From Bacteroidales bacterium (GTDB lineage Bacteria; Bacteroidota; Bacteroidia; Bacteroidales; UBA10428): a stretch of 26,709 nt of DNA. The stretch spans positions 1-26,709 of the forward strand of contig DAOUOU010000008.1 of assembly GCA_030626465.1 (NCBI GenBank), given 5' to 3'. Made by a program: the position numbers and the translations under genes. Below the pieces are notes generated by a model. The model had not been told where the DNA came from, searched no databases, and worked only from the letters and a program-made list of their open reading frames with translations. The first letter of the stretch is position 1; each line of letters begins with the position of its first letter. Of this stretch, positions 1 to 8,203 are shown piece by piece.

Positions 1-2498
1 GAAGTTTTTTTATTCCGGAAACTGACCTTGGAAAGCGTATCAGTATAGAATTTGAAGGTGTTTTTCGCAATTCAATTGTGTGGGTAAATGGCTTTTATCT
101 TGGCACCGAGATCAGTGGTTACAGTGGTTTCAGTTATGACATCACTGATTATCTGAATTACGGTGGTGAAAATGTTGTGGCTGTTCGTGTAGATGCTACA
201 ATGGAAGAAGGCTGGTATTACGAAGGAGCTGGTATTTACCGCCATGTATGGCTCAATAAAACCAATCCTTTGCATGTTGCCCGCTATGGTACCTTTGTTA
301 CAACCGATGTACTGGAAAAGGAAGCTTTAATTAAAACAAGGACAACTATTACAAATGAATCACCAGAACAAACCCTTTTTGATATTCGTGAAACCATCCT
401 CGATGCTAAGGGTAAAGCGATTATCTCCGGAACAATTCAGCAGCTATTACTTTTTCCCGGGGAGCAACAGGAATTTTTTAATCAACACAGATTGGCTGAT
501 CCTGAATTATGGTCGATAGAATCACCAGGTCTGTATCAACTGATCACCGAAATAATGCAGGATGACAAACCAATTGATTGCTATGAAACTACATTTGGCA
601 TACGCACGGTTCGCTTTGATCCGGACAAAGGATTCTTCCTGAACGGGAAACCATTAAAAATAGTTGGGGTCAACAATCATCAGGATCACGCCGGTGTAGG
701 AACAGCAGTTCCATATGCTTTGCATGAATTTCGGATTCGGAAACTAAAAGAGATGGGTGCTAACGGAATCCGGACAGCTCATGATCCTCCCTCACCTGAT
801 TTTCTGGATGCCTGCGATCGGCTTGGCATGCTGGTTATGGACGAAAACCGGTTGATGGGGTCAAACAAAGTACATCTGTATAATCTTGAGCAATTGATGA
901 AACGCGACCGCAACCATCCCAGCATCGTGATCTGGTCGTTAGGTAACGAAGAGTGGGCTATTGAGGGGAATAGTAAAGGTACACGAATAGCTGCAAGCAT
1001 GCAGACCTATGCCCAAAAACTGGACTCCTCCAGAGCCTTCACTGCTGCCTGTAGTGGTGGATGGGATGGTGGTATTGGCACTGTGATGGAAGTAATGGGC
1101 TACAATTACATGGTCCAGGGTAATATTGACGAGCATCATGCAAAATTTCCATGGCAGGCAGGTATTGGCACAGAAGAAAGCAATACCATTGGTACTCGCG
1201 GGATCTATGAAACAAATAGTTCTGTTGGACACCTGGCGCCAACCAATCGTATGCCCGAAAATATAGGTACCGAATCAGGATGGCATTTTTATAACGAACG
1301 ACCATTTCTGGCCGGATTATTCTACTGGACAGGTTTTGATTATCGGGGTGAGCCAACACCTTTTGGCTGGCCGGCAGTAGCATCACAATTCGGAATAGTA
1401 GATCTATGTGGCTTTCCAAAAGATATTTATTATTACCTGCAATCGTGGTGGAGAGATGAAGCTGTATTGCATATAGCTACGCATTGGAACTGGCAGGGAA
1501 ACGAGGGAGAAGAAATAAAGCTTACTGCATATAGCAATTGCGAAGAAGTAGAATTGATACTAAATAATAAAAGTCTGGGAAAACAATCTGTTCCTTCAAA
1601 CGGACACCTCGAATGGATGGTGCAATATGAACCGGGACTACTATCGGCTAAAGCATACAAAGACAAACAAGTAGTACTCACAAAGAATATAGAGACCACC
1701 GGAAGCCCAGCAGCCATATATCTCAAAGCCGATCGGGATACTATTAAAGCCAATGAAAGGGATGTATCGGTGATCACAATTCAAATTCAGGATGAAAACA
1801 AACGATTGATGCCCACCGCTAACAACGAAGTTTTCTTTACACTGGAAGGGCCTGGAAAAATAATAGGAGTGGGCAATGGCAATCCTTCGAGTCATGAACC
1901 GGACAGGTTCTTCGAAACCATAGAAACAATGAAAATAGAAGGATTGAAAGAGCTCCCGGTAGAAAATCTTGCCGACAGACCTGAGGTGGCTCCCGGCTTT
2001 GATTATTCGGAATGGAAACCTGCATTTCTGAACCAGAGCGAGGACTGGCGAGTTTATACGGATTCTCTGATAGTGGTTCGTGGCACATTTATTTTACCTG
2101 AAATTACGGATGAGACAATAGTAAACTTGTTTACTAAAAGCATTGTAGAGCATCAGACTATCTATGTAAACGGGCACCTGATAGCTTCTGATATAATTCG
2201 CGATGATCCGGATCAATCCTTTCAGTTGGATCATTCTCTGCTGAAAGATGGTAAAAATGAATATGCTGTTATTGGGCAGAGATTCAGAAAAGCACATCAG
2301 TGGGACGATCCGAACACCGATCCGGGCCTTGTCCAGGTAATTTATCCTTCGGAGCAATGGAAGAGAAAAACATTTAACGGATTGGCCCAGGTGATAATCC
2401 AAAGTAAAAAGAATGCCGGTGAAATAAAGCTTATAGCGACTTCTCCCGGACTAAAGCCTGCAGATTTGCTCATCCGGACAGAAAACCTGGATAAGTGA
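1..2498 (+). CDS. Glycoside hydrolase family 2 (beta-galactosidase-like), 5' end missing
   Basis: Retaining exo-glycosidase of GH2, probably a beta-galactosidase acting on oligosaccharides in the periplasm or outside the cell. The frame is open from nt 3 to the edge, so the true start and any signal peptide lie outside; the GTG at 78 is internal to the N-terminal sugar-binding domain (VWVNG...GYSGFSYDITDYL). An Ig-like domain and then the TIM barrel follow. The acid/base Glu is in SLGNEEW (Glu codon 948-950) and the likely nucleophile is in GTEES (codon 1173-1175). Downstream, a DUF4982-like domain (about 1440-1700) and an Ig-like C-terminal domain contain GVGNGNPSSHEPD and FNGLAQVIIQS. Between those two motifs (about 1906-2368) sits an extra segment of about 150 residues resembling a galactose-binding-like sandwich (TIYVNGHLIAS). 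GH2 membership is secure; the exact substrate is not readable. Confidence 0.9.
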   Translation, partial: SFFIPETDLGKRISIEFEGVFRNSIVWVNGFYLGTEISGYSGFSYDITDYLNYGGENVVAVRVDATMEEGWYYEGAGIYRHVWLNKTNPLHVARYGTFVTTDVLEKEALIKTRTTITNESPEQTLFDIRETILDAKGKAIISGTIQQLLLFPGEQQEFFNQHRLADPELWSIESPGLYQLITEIMQDDKPIDCYETTFGIRTVRFDPDKGFFLNGKPLKIVGVNNHQDHAGVGTAVPYALHEFRIRKLKEMGANGIRTAHDPPSPDFLDACDRLGMLVMDENRLMGSNKVHLYNLEQLMKRDRNHPSIVIWSLGNEEWAIEGNSKGTRIAASMQTYAQKLDSSRAFTAACSGGWDGGIGTVMEVMGYNYMVQGNIDEHHAKFPWQAGIGTEESNTIGTRGIYETNSSVGHLAPTNRMPENIGTESGWHFYNERPFLAGLFYWTGFDYRGEPTPFGWPAVASQFGIVDLCGFPKDIYYYLQSWWRDEAVLHIATHWNWQGNEGEEIKLTAYSNCEEVELILNNKSLGKQSVPSNGHLEWMVQYEPGLLSAKAYKDKQVVLTKNIETTGSPAAIYLKADRDTIKANERDVSVITIQIQDENKRLMPTANNEVFFTLEGPGKIIGVGNGNPSSHEPDRFFETIETMKIEGLKELPVENLADRPEVAPGFDYSEWKPAFLNQSEDWRVYTDSLIVVRGTFILPEITDETIVNLFTKSIVEHQTIYVNGHLIASDIIRDDPDQSFQLDHSLLKDGKNEYAVIGQRFRKAHQWDDPNTDPGLVQVIYPSEQWKRKTFNGLAQVIIQSKKNAGEIKLIATSPGLKPADLLIRTENLDK

Positions 2499-2716
2499 GT
2501 TTTAATACTGTTATTACTGGTCTGTAATCCCAGGATGAGGTTCTCTATTTACGAAACCTATCATGTTAGAAGACTTTTCATTGCATTGGCTTCAAAAGCA
2601 TACTTATCTGGCAAATCATATAAATGAAAAACGGAGAAGAACTTTTTGTAGATATTTTATGAAAAACAAAGCAATTGATTTTACTGTTTTTAAAAATTAG
2701 TGTTTAAAATTGCAGG

Positions 2717-3739
2717 ATGCAAAGATCTTTCTCCATAGTACTTTTTCTGATGCTCATTTCTCATTCACTGTATGGAGCAAAAATTGATACTGTGTATTTT
2801 CAGGATGGCAATAAGATTACCGGCGAAGTTAAGATCATGGAAAACAATCTGCTGGAACTTTCAACTGATGATGCGGGAAGGATAAAAATCGAGTGGAATA
2901 ATATAGACAGCATATACATCAAACAACGAATGCGTATCGAGCATAAGGATGGTCGGATTCTTTTCGGGACTTTATCTCCAACACGCACTCTGAAGGTTGC
3001 TGTTCTTCTTCTAGATGACGGCACAGCTATATCCCTGGAGCATATCAATGTAGTTAGAATAACTCCTGACAAAATAAAGTTTTTCACTCGCCTTGATGGG
3101 AAAGTAAGTACCGGCTTTAGTTATACAAAAGCCAGTGACCTGGCAAAACTGGATTTTGCAGGCAATGTATTATACCGGCATAATCTGAACCAGATTGAAA
3201 TTGATTACACCATACTTCTTACAGAGCAGTCAGGCAGGGAACAGACACAAAATCAAAATGGAGGCTTGCAATATTTACGATTGTTACAAAAAAAATGGTT
3301 TCTTTTTAACCGTCTTTCTGCCGAAAGCAACTCGGAGCTTGGGCTGAAACTCAGAACTAATTTTGCTCTTGGTGGTGGTAATAATCTGGTTTACAGCAAT
3401 TACTCCGTATTATATTTTGCAGGCGGTTTGCAGGCAAACCGTGAAACAACTGCCGATACTGCAACATACAACCTGGAAGGCGTAATCACCTCAAAATTTT
3501 CAGCATTCAAATATAGCTCGCCTAAATTATCTTTCGATCTCTCAGGTACTGTATTCCCCAGCTTTAACAATTGGGGTCGTATCAGGACAAATGTAGAATC
3601 CACCTTAAGCTGGGAAGTCTTTGAAGATTTTTACCTGAAATGGAGTATGTACTATACCTATGATAACCGACCTTTGTCTAAAGAAGGATCAAAGAACGAC
3701 TGGGCCATTACCCTCTTGGGATTAGAATATACCTTTTAA
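2717..3739 (+). CDS. DUF481 family outer-membrane beta-barrel protein
   Basis: Protein of 340 residues with a clear signal peptide (hydrophobic stretch, likely cleavage near YGA-K at residue 21). The first ~100 mature residues form a small beta-rich region with repeated strand patterns (FQDGNKITGEV, HKDGRILFGTL), as often seen before DUF481 barrels in Bacteroidota. From about residue 115 alternating hydrophobic/aromatic strands run to a terminal ...LLGLEYTF; a C-terminal Phe is typical of outer-membrane barrels. The substrate or partner is unknown. ATG at 2717 is chosen because the signal peptide follows it directly. A gap of 218 bp separates it from the glycosidase, so it is probably transcribed separately; TAAAATTG at 2705-2712 is one base off a -7 element but too close to the ATG to be convincing. 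Confidence 0.72.
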   Translation: MQRSFSIVLFLMLISHSLYGAKIDTVYFQDGNKITGEVKIMENNLLELSTDDAGRIKIEWNNIDSIYIKQRMRIEHKDGRILFGTLSPTRTLKVAVLLLDDGTAISLEHINVVRITPDKIKFFTRLDGKVSTGFSYTKASDLAKLDFAGNVLYRHNLNQIEIDYTILLTEQSGREQTQNQNGGLQYLRLLQKKWFLFNRLSAESNSELGLKLRTNFALGGGNNLVYSNYSVLYFAGGLQANRETTADTATYNLEGVITSKFSAFKYSSPKLSFDLSGTVFPSFNNWGRIRTNVESTLSWEVFEDFYLKWSMYYTYDNRPLSKEGSKNDWAITLLGLEYTF

Positions 3740-3829
3740 GATTTCACCTTTTTTATCAGGCATATTTCATAGAAGATACTCACGAATCATTTTCGTCATT
3801 ACTTGATAATTTGAAATCATTTTTGTTTC

Positions 3830-3863
3830 TTGCCGGCATATTCGTTCTTGCGTAAACCGGCAA
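3830..3863 (+). promoter_or_regulatory. Inverted repeat before the PorV/PorQ-like gene
   Basis: TTGCCGG at 3830-3836 pairs with CCGGCAA at 3857-3863 across a 20-base loop, ending 13 bases before the ATG at 3877 and followed by a T-rich stretch. It could be a weak terminator for the DUF481 gene or a leader hairpin for the next gene. A 7-bp stem with a long loop is modest evidence. Confidence 0.3.
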
Positions 3864-3876
3864 CTTTTATTGTTAT

Positions 3877-4707
3877 ATGAAATTTTTCCATAGTCTGATC
3901 TTAGCTATCCTATCCATGAATACGGCTTTATTTGCTCAGGATGCAAGTGTACACAATGCCCGCTCCATTGGTCTTGCCGGATCTGACGTAACGTGTACTG
4001 ATCTTTGGTCGGGGATTCATAATCCTGCAGGATTAGGATTGCATGCATCATATGATATCGGATTGAATTATAGCAATCGCTTCTTGATGCCTGAACTGGG
4101 AACTTCATCGGTTATTTCTGCAATTCCTGTTGGATCAGGAACATTTAGCCCTGCTTATTCTTATTTTGGAGCAAAGCCATACAACGAAAATCATATAGCC
4201 CTTGCCTATGGAAGGTTGCTTGCAAAATGGCTCTCCATGGGGATTCAATTGGCTTACCACAGGCAATCGGTAGAGGCTTTAGATCAAAAATCTTCTGCAA
4301 TTACCGGTCAGGTTGGTTTGCTTGCCATACCCGCAAAATGTTTGCGAATTGGATTGCATGTGAAAAATCCTGCAGGTTCAGCGTACGGAAGGTTAAAGGG
4401 TGAAGAACTTGACTCGGGAGTACAAACTGGCATTTCTTTGTCGGAGGAGCATAATTACTTTCTTGCTGCACAAGTCAACTGGTGTGGGTTTGAGGATTTT
4501 TATTATTCAATGGGAGCCGAATATTTTCTGGTGAAAGAATTATCAATCCGTGGCGGAATAAAATTCCCGGCTTCAACAAGTTTTTCGTTCGGGCTGGGAA
4601 CAAATTTACACAACTTTTCTCTTGATATCGGCTTTGAACAACATACTATACTGGGTTTATCCTCATCGTTCTCTTTAGCTTATAAAATCAACAGGAATGC
4701 CAGGTAG
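3877..4707 (+). CDS. PorV/PorQ-like outer-membrane beta-barrel protein
   Basis: 276 residues with a signal peptide (cleavage near LFAQ-D, residue 21). The mature N-terminus, with RSIGLAGSDVTCTD followed by GIHNPAGLGL, resembles the PorV/PorQ/UPF0164 (FadL-like) barrel group, where an 'A.N.AGLG' segment follows the first strand. The rest is alternating beta strands (for example SFSFGLGTNLHNFSLDIGF). In Bacteroidota such proteins may serve as type 9 secretion shuttles or general barrels; no C-terminal T9SS signal or other por gene is visible here, so the role is open. The last 11 bases overlap the start of the helix-hairpin-helix gene, which implies co-transcription. Confidence 0.65.
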   Translation: MKFFHSLILAILSMNTALFAQDASVHNARSIGLAGSDVTCTDLWSGIHNPAGLGLHASYDIGLNYSNRFLMPELGTSSVISAIPVGSGTFSPAYSYFGAKPYNENHIALAYGRLLAKWLSMGIQLAYHRQSVEALDQKSSAITGQVGLLAIPAKCLRIGLHVKNPAGSAYGRLKGEELDSGVQTGISLSEEHNYFLAAQVNWCGFEDFYYSMGAEYFLVKELSIRGGIKFPASTSFSFGLGTNLHNFSLDIGFEQHTILGLSSSFSLAYKINRNAR

Positions 4708-6775
4708 AATAACCATAAGATGCATATTGCCGGTTATTTTTATCTGTCAGTGTCCGGCTGCATTCACTCAGGAATTAAATATCACTCAGCAAAAGTATCT
4801 GGAAGAAATTGTGGAAAACCTTTCAGAGAATTCAGACAGGACATTGGATCTCACTTCCTTATTCGATGATCTGGTTTATTACTTCAATCAGCCTTTAAAT
4901 ATAAATTCGGCAACACCGGAGCAATTGACAAAACTACCTTTGCTGAACGATTTTCAGGCTGCAATAATCATAGAATACAGAAAAATCAATGGTTCTTTAC
5001 TAACCCTGAACGAATTACTTTATTTACCGGGATTTCGTCAGCAGGACATTGAAATGCTTGAGGCATTTCTTGTTTGTGAAAAGCCTGAAATAAGCAGGCA
5101 GGTTAACAAAAGCCTGTTCCGCGACTCCAAACATAAATTTATCCTCAGGTATCAGCGTATTCTTGAAAAGCAGAAAGGCTATGAATATATTCCGGATTCG
5201 GTACTCATTAGTAATCCTCAAAAATCACGGTACATGGGCACAGCTGATAAAATTTATTTAAGGTACAATGCTTCTTTTGGTGAACTGCTTAAAGCAGGGA
5301 TTCTCATGGAGAAAGATGCTGGAGAAGAATTTTTCGGGGGAAGTAACGGGCATGGATTCGATTTTTATTCGGCACATCTGGCCTATATTAATAAGCGAGG
5401 TTTCATACGAAATATCACCCTGGGAGATTACCATATCCGATGGGGGCAGGGCTTGTTGTTCTGGAGTGGTTTTGCTTTTGGGAAATCATCCTATGTCTCA
5501 GATATTGCTCGCAGACCTTCGGGAATAAAAGAAAACTCATCAGTCGATGAAAACCGTTTTCTTCGTGGAGTGGCCATTACACTGGGGAGTAATAAGTTTT
5601 TGTTTACTACTTTTTACTCATTTCGGAACATTGATGCTACTCTTGTTGATTCAAGTAAGGGACAAAATTTGTTTTCCGGTTTTGTTGAAACAGGATATCA
5701 CGCTACTCCCGGTGAGATTGCTAAAGAAAAAGTACTGAAACAAACCAGTGGAGGCGCAAGCCTTCAATACCATGGGAATCGTTTGAAATTAGGCATGAAC
5801 GGTTACTTTACCTTGTTTGACAAGACTCTGTTAGGGAGTGATGATCTATACAAAAGATATTCGTTTGCAGGAAATGAACTGGCCGGAACATCAGTGGATT
5901 ACAGATACCTGGCAGACAGAACACAGTTGTTTGGAGAGGCATCCTATTCGAATGCCTCTGTGGCAACCATAAACGGATTTTTATTCTTTATCAGACCTGA
6001 AATTACCATTGGAGCGCTGCACAGGTATTATCAAAAGGGATATTACTCCTATTATGCGAATGCATTCAGCGAAAATTCAACCGTGGCCAATGAAAATGGC
6101 TTCTTTCTGGGAGGGGAGTTACAGTTCAGGAATTATCGCATACGAATGTATGGCGATGTTTTTTCTTTTCCCTGGCTAAAATACCGGGTAAATATGCCAT
6201 CAGAAGGATATGAATATTTTGCTGAAATTGGCAAAAAAATGGATAATTCAGATTTTTATTTTCGCTATAAACGACAGATTAAACCTGAAAATTATTATGA
6301 ATCAGAAGAATTCAAAGATGTCAGAGATTTGCTGAAAGAACAGTTTCGATTCAATGGCATTTATTCTGTTACAGAAAAGCTTACCCTGCAAAACCGTATT
6401 GAAATATCCAGGGCAGCATTTAAAGATAAAAGGAACAACTTTGGCTTTCTTGTATTTCAGGATATTGTCTATCGTCAAATGACATTTCCCCTGGATGTAT
6501 CATTCAGGATTGCATATTTTAACACGTCAGACTATAATGCGAGGATTTATGCTTATGAACGTGATGTATTGTATTCGTATGGCTCCCGGATGCATTATGG
6601 TAAGGGATGGAGATTTGTATGCATGTTAAAATGGAAGCCATTAAAATATCTGACTTTTTGGTTTAGAATCTCCCAATCACTTTATCCCGGAGAGAAAGAA
6701 ATTGGCAACGGTTTGAATCAGATCCAAAGCAATCATAAAACGGAAGTTAAAATTCAATCTATTGTACGATTCTGA
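4697..6775 (+). CDS. Helix-hairpin-helix protein fused to a large outer-membrane barrel
   Basis: 692 residues. After a signal peptide (about residues 1-25), residues ~67-125 form a tandem helix-hairpin-helix region of the ComEA type: LNINSATPEQLTKLP, then a second unit around ELLYLPGF. The remaining ~560 residues are rich in alternating aromatic and polar strands (GDYHIRWGQGLLFWSGF, YRYLADRTQLFGEASY), consistent with a large beta-barrel. HhH units of this kind in ComEA bind DNA without sequence specificity; whether this protein binds DNA is inference. The ATG at 4697 lies inside the end of the preceding barrel gene (11-bp overlap), so the two are probably translated from one mRNA. It ends 7 bp from the convergent gene on the minus strand. 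The architecture recurs in Bacteroidota but, as far as I know, lacks an assigned function. Confidence 0.75.
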   Translation: MPGRITIRCILPVIFICQCPAAFTQELNITQQKYLEEIVENLSENSDRTLDLTSLFDDLVYYFNQPLNINSATPEQLTKLPLLNDFQAAIIIEYRKINGSLLTLNELLYLPGFRQQDIEMLEAFLVCEKPEISRQVNKSLFRDSKHKFILRYQRILEKQKGYEYIPDSVLISNPQKSRYMGTADKIYLRYNASFGELLKAGILMEKDAGEEFFGGSNGHGFDFYSAHLAYINKRGFIRNITLGDYHIRWGQGLLFWSGFAFGKSSYVSDIARRPSGIKENSSVDENRFLRGVAITLGSNKFLFTTFYSFRNIDATLVDSSKGQNLFSGFVETGYHATPGEIAKEKVLKQTSGGASLQYHGNRLKLGMNGYFTLFDKTLLGSDDLYKRYSFAGNELAGTSVDYRYLADRTQLFGEASYSNASVATINGFLFFIRPEITIGALHRYYQKGYYSYYANAFSENSTVANENGFFLGGELQFRNYRIRMYGDVFSFPWLKYRVNMPSEGYEYFAEIGKKMDNSDFYFRYKRQIKPENYYESEEFKDVRDLLKEQFRFNGIYSVTEKLTLQNRIEISRAAFKDKRNNFGFLVFQDIVYRQMTFPLDVSFRIAYFNTSDYNARIYAYERDVLYSYGSRMHYGKGWRFVCMLKWKPLKYLTFWFRISQSLYPGEKEIGNGLNQIQSNHKTEVKIQSIVRF

Positions 6776-6782
6776 GTAAAGA

Positions 6783-7505
6783 TTATTCTTTGCTTGATTC
6801 TGCTTTAACATCTTTTTCGGCTCCTATTGGGATCCCTACATACAGGCATATAGATCTATTCATCACAGTTGCTCCTTCAATGATATTATCAGTATCGATG
6901 AAGCCAAAATAATAACGTGCCTCGAGATTAACACCTTTCCCTTGTCTCAGTTTATAAGATACCCCTGCGCTTAATCCAAAATCAAATCTGTTCAATTCCT
7001 TCATGGAATTTCTATTGTAAAAAACTTCATCTTCATCGTCAAGTGTTTTATAAAAAGTATCCTGATTTGATGTCATCAATGAGATCTGAGGTGCAAAAGA
7101 CACTCTGAATTGCTTCCAGACACGATATCTGATATGAACAGGAAGACTTAAATAATTGGAGATTCTGATAATGGAAGAATTTTCAAGTATAGGATCAAAT
7201 TCGGGATTATCAATTGAATACGGAGGTAGTTTACGTGCTCCTCCCGGAAATCTGAAAAAGAACTCAGGTTGAAGTTGCCAGTTCTCGTGAAACATCCAGG
7301 TGAAATACATGCCTATGCCAAAATGCCCGTCATATTTTGCATTTTCGATCTCTGTTATGGTACTCAAATTGGCACCTGCATTCAAGCCAAATTCCAGGTT
7401 GGGTGAATTGAGTTTATCGCCAAATACCAGGGCTATTAATACCTGACTATGAGCCAGCCCCAGGTTGGAGATTATCAGTAAGGTAATCAAGATGAGTTTT
7501 TTCAT
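6783..7505 (-). CDS. Outer-membrane beta-barrel protein, PorT/OMP_b-brl_2-like
   Basis: 240 residues with a signal peptide (MKKLILITLLIISNLGLAHS, cleavage near residue 20). The body carries the features of the small Bacteroidota outer-membrane barrel family: FGLNAGANLST at the first strand, WQLQPEFFF, YLSLPVHIRYR, FGLSAGVSYKL and LEARYYFGF near the end. The last ~10 residues (KDVKAESSKE) form a polar tail after the final strand. Family members include PorT-like and immunoreactive antigen barrels with varied or unknown roles. Transcription is toward the HhH-barrel gene, with 7 bp between stop codons, so it is a separate unit. The 128 bp upstream is shared with the divergent HIT-family gene and must hold both promoters; I see no convincing -7 element on this strand. 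Confidence 0.7.
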   Translation of the reverse strand: MKKLILITLLIISNLGLAHSQVLIALVFGDKLNSPNLEFGLNAGANLSTITEIENAKYDGHFGIGMYFTWMFHENWQLQPEFFFRFPGGARKLPPYSIDNPEFDPILENSSIIRISNYLSLPVHIRYRVWKQFRVSFAPQISLMTSNQDTFYKTLDDEDEVFYNRNSMKELNRFDFGLSAGVSYKLRQGKGVNLEARYYFGFIDTDNIIEGATVMNRSICLYVGIPIGAEKDVKAESSKE

Positions 7506-7633
7506 GACAGTTTGTTTTTAAGACGATATGATAGTCCGGAGATCTATACTTTTTATTTCCGAATAAAGTCTAATTTAACCAAAAATCTTCATTCAAAGAA
7601 GATTCAATCGGGCACTTTTTGTATTTTCATTCA

Positions 7634-8098
7634 ATGAAATGTCCATTTTGTTATCCATATGTTTCTGATGTTGTATTTGTTCAATCGGAGAATTTCAAGG
7701 CCTTGTATAATATTGCACCCATTTTCCCCGGTCATTCTCTAATAGTACCTGACAGGCATATTGCATCAATACTTGATCTTGGAGATAAAGAATTATTTGA
7801 ATTGATCCTGTTTTCAAGAAGAGTAACATCGGTTCTGATAAAGGTTTTTGGTGCTGATGGTTTTAACTGGTCGTTACAGGATAAAAAATCAGCCGGACAA
7901 ACAATAAGCCATTTGCATATGCATATTGTTCCCCGCATAAAGGGAGACAGTAATAACCCGGGAAACTGGTATCCGAAAATAGAAAGCAACTACCAGGAAA
8001 TACTGGATAGTGATAAAAGGAAAAAGCTGAAACCTGAAGAAATGAAACAAATCATTTCGAAACTGCGTGACGCATTTAACAGGGAAGACGAAAAATAA
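7634..8098 (+). CDS. HIT-family nucleotide hydrolase/transferase
   Basis: Histidine-triad protein of 154 residues, expected to act in the cytoplasm on nucleoside phosphates such as AMP conjugates or diadenosine polyphosphates. The signature is SHLHMHIVPR with the triad at His93, His95 and His97, preceded by AGQTISHLH; FPGHSLIVPDRH near residues 31-42 is the other conserved block. An N-terminal CPFC pair (Cys3, Cys6) is a common zinc-binding feature of bacterial HIT proteins. I chose ATG at 7634, giving MKCPFC, over an in-frame TTG at 7619 that would add five residues and sits in a T-tract. ACTTTTTG at 7614-7621 is an imperfect -7-like element. The gene converges on recJ. The exact substrate cannot be told. 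Confidence 0.85.
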   Translation: MKCPFCYPYVSDVVFVQSENFKALYNIAPIFPGHSLIVPDRHIASILDLGDKELFELILFSRRVTSVLIKVFGADGFNWSLQDKKSAGQTISHLHMHIVPRIKGDSNNPGNWYPKIESNYQEILDSDKRKKLKPEEMKQIISKLRDAFNREDEK

Positions 8099-8203
8099 AT
8101 CAGAGCGATTTCGCTGGTAGATGCATAAACCATCAGAACGATCTATCTTTTGCCGTCAGTTAATAGAAAATTCCTATTGATATGGTTGCGTGAAAAAAAT
8201 TAC

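Noticed and set aside
78..80. GTG at 78 as the start of the glycosidase
   Set aside because: The frame is open to the window edge and the upstream residues (LGKRISIEFEGVFRNSI) belong to the GH2 sugar-binding domain.
7619..7633. TTG as start of the HIT protein
   Set aside because: It adds five residues (starting in a T-tract) ahead of an ATG that gives the usual MKCPFC N-terminus.
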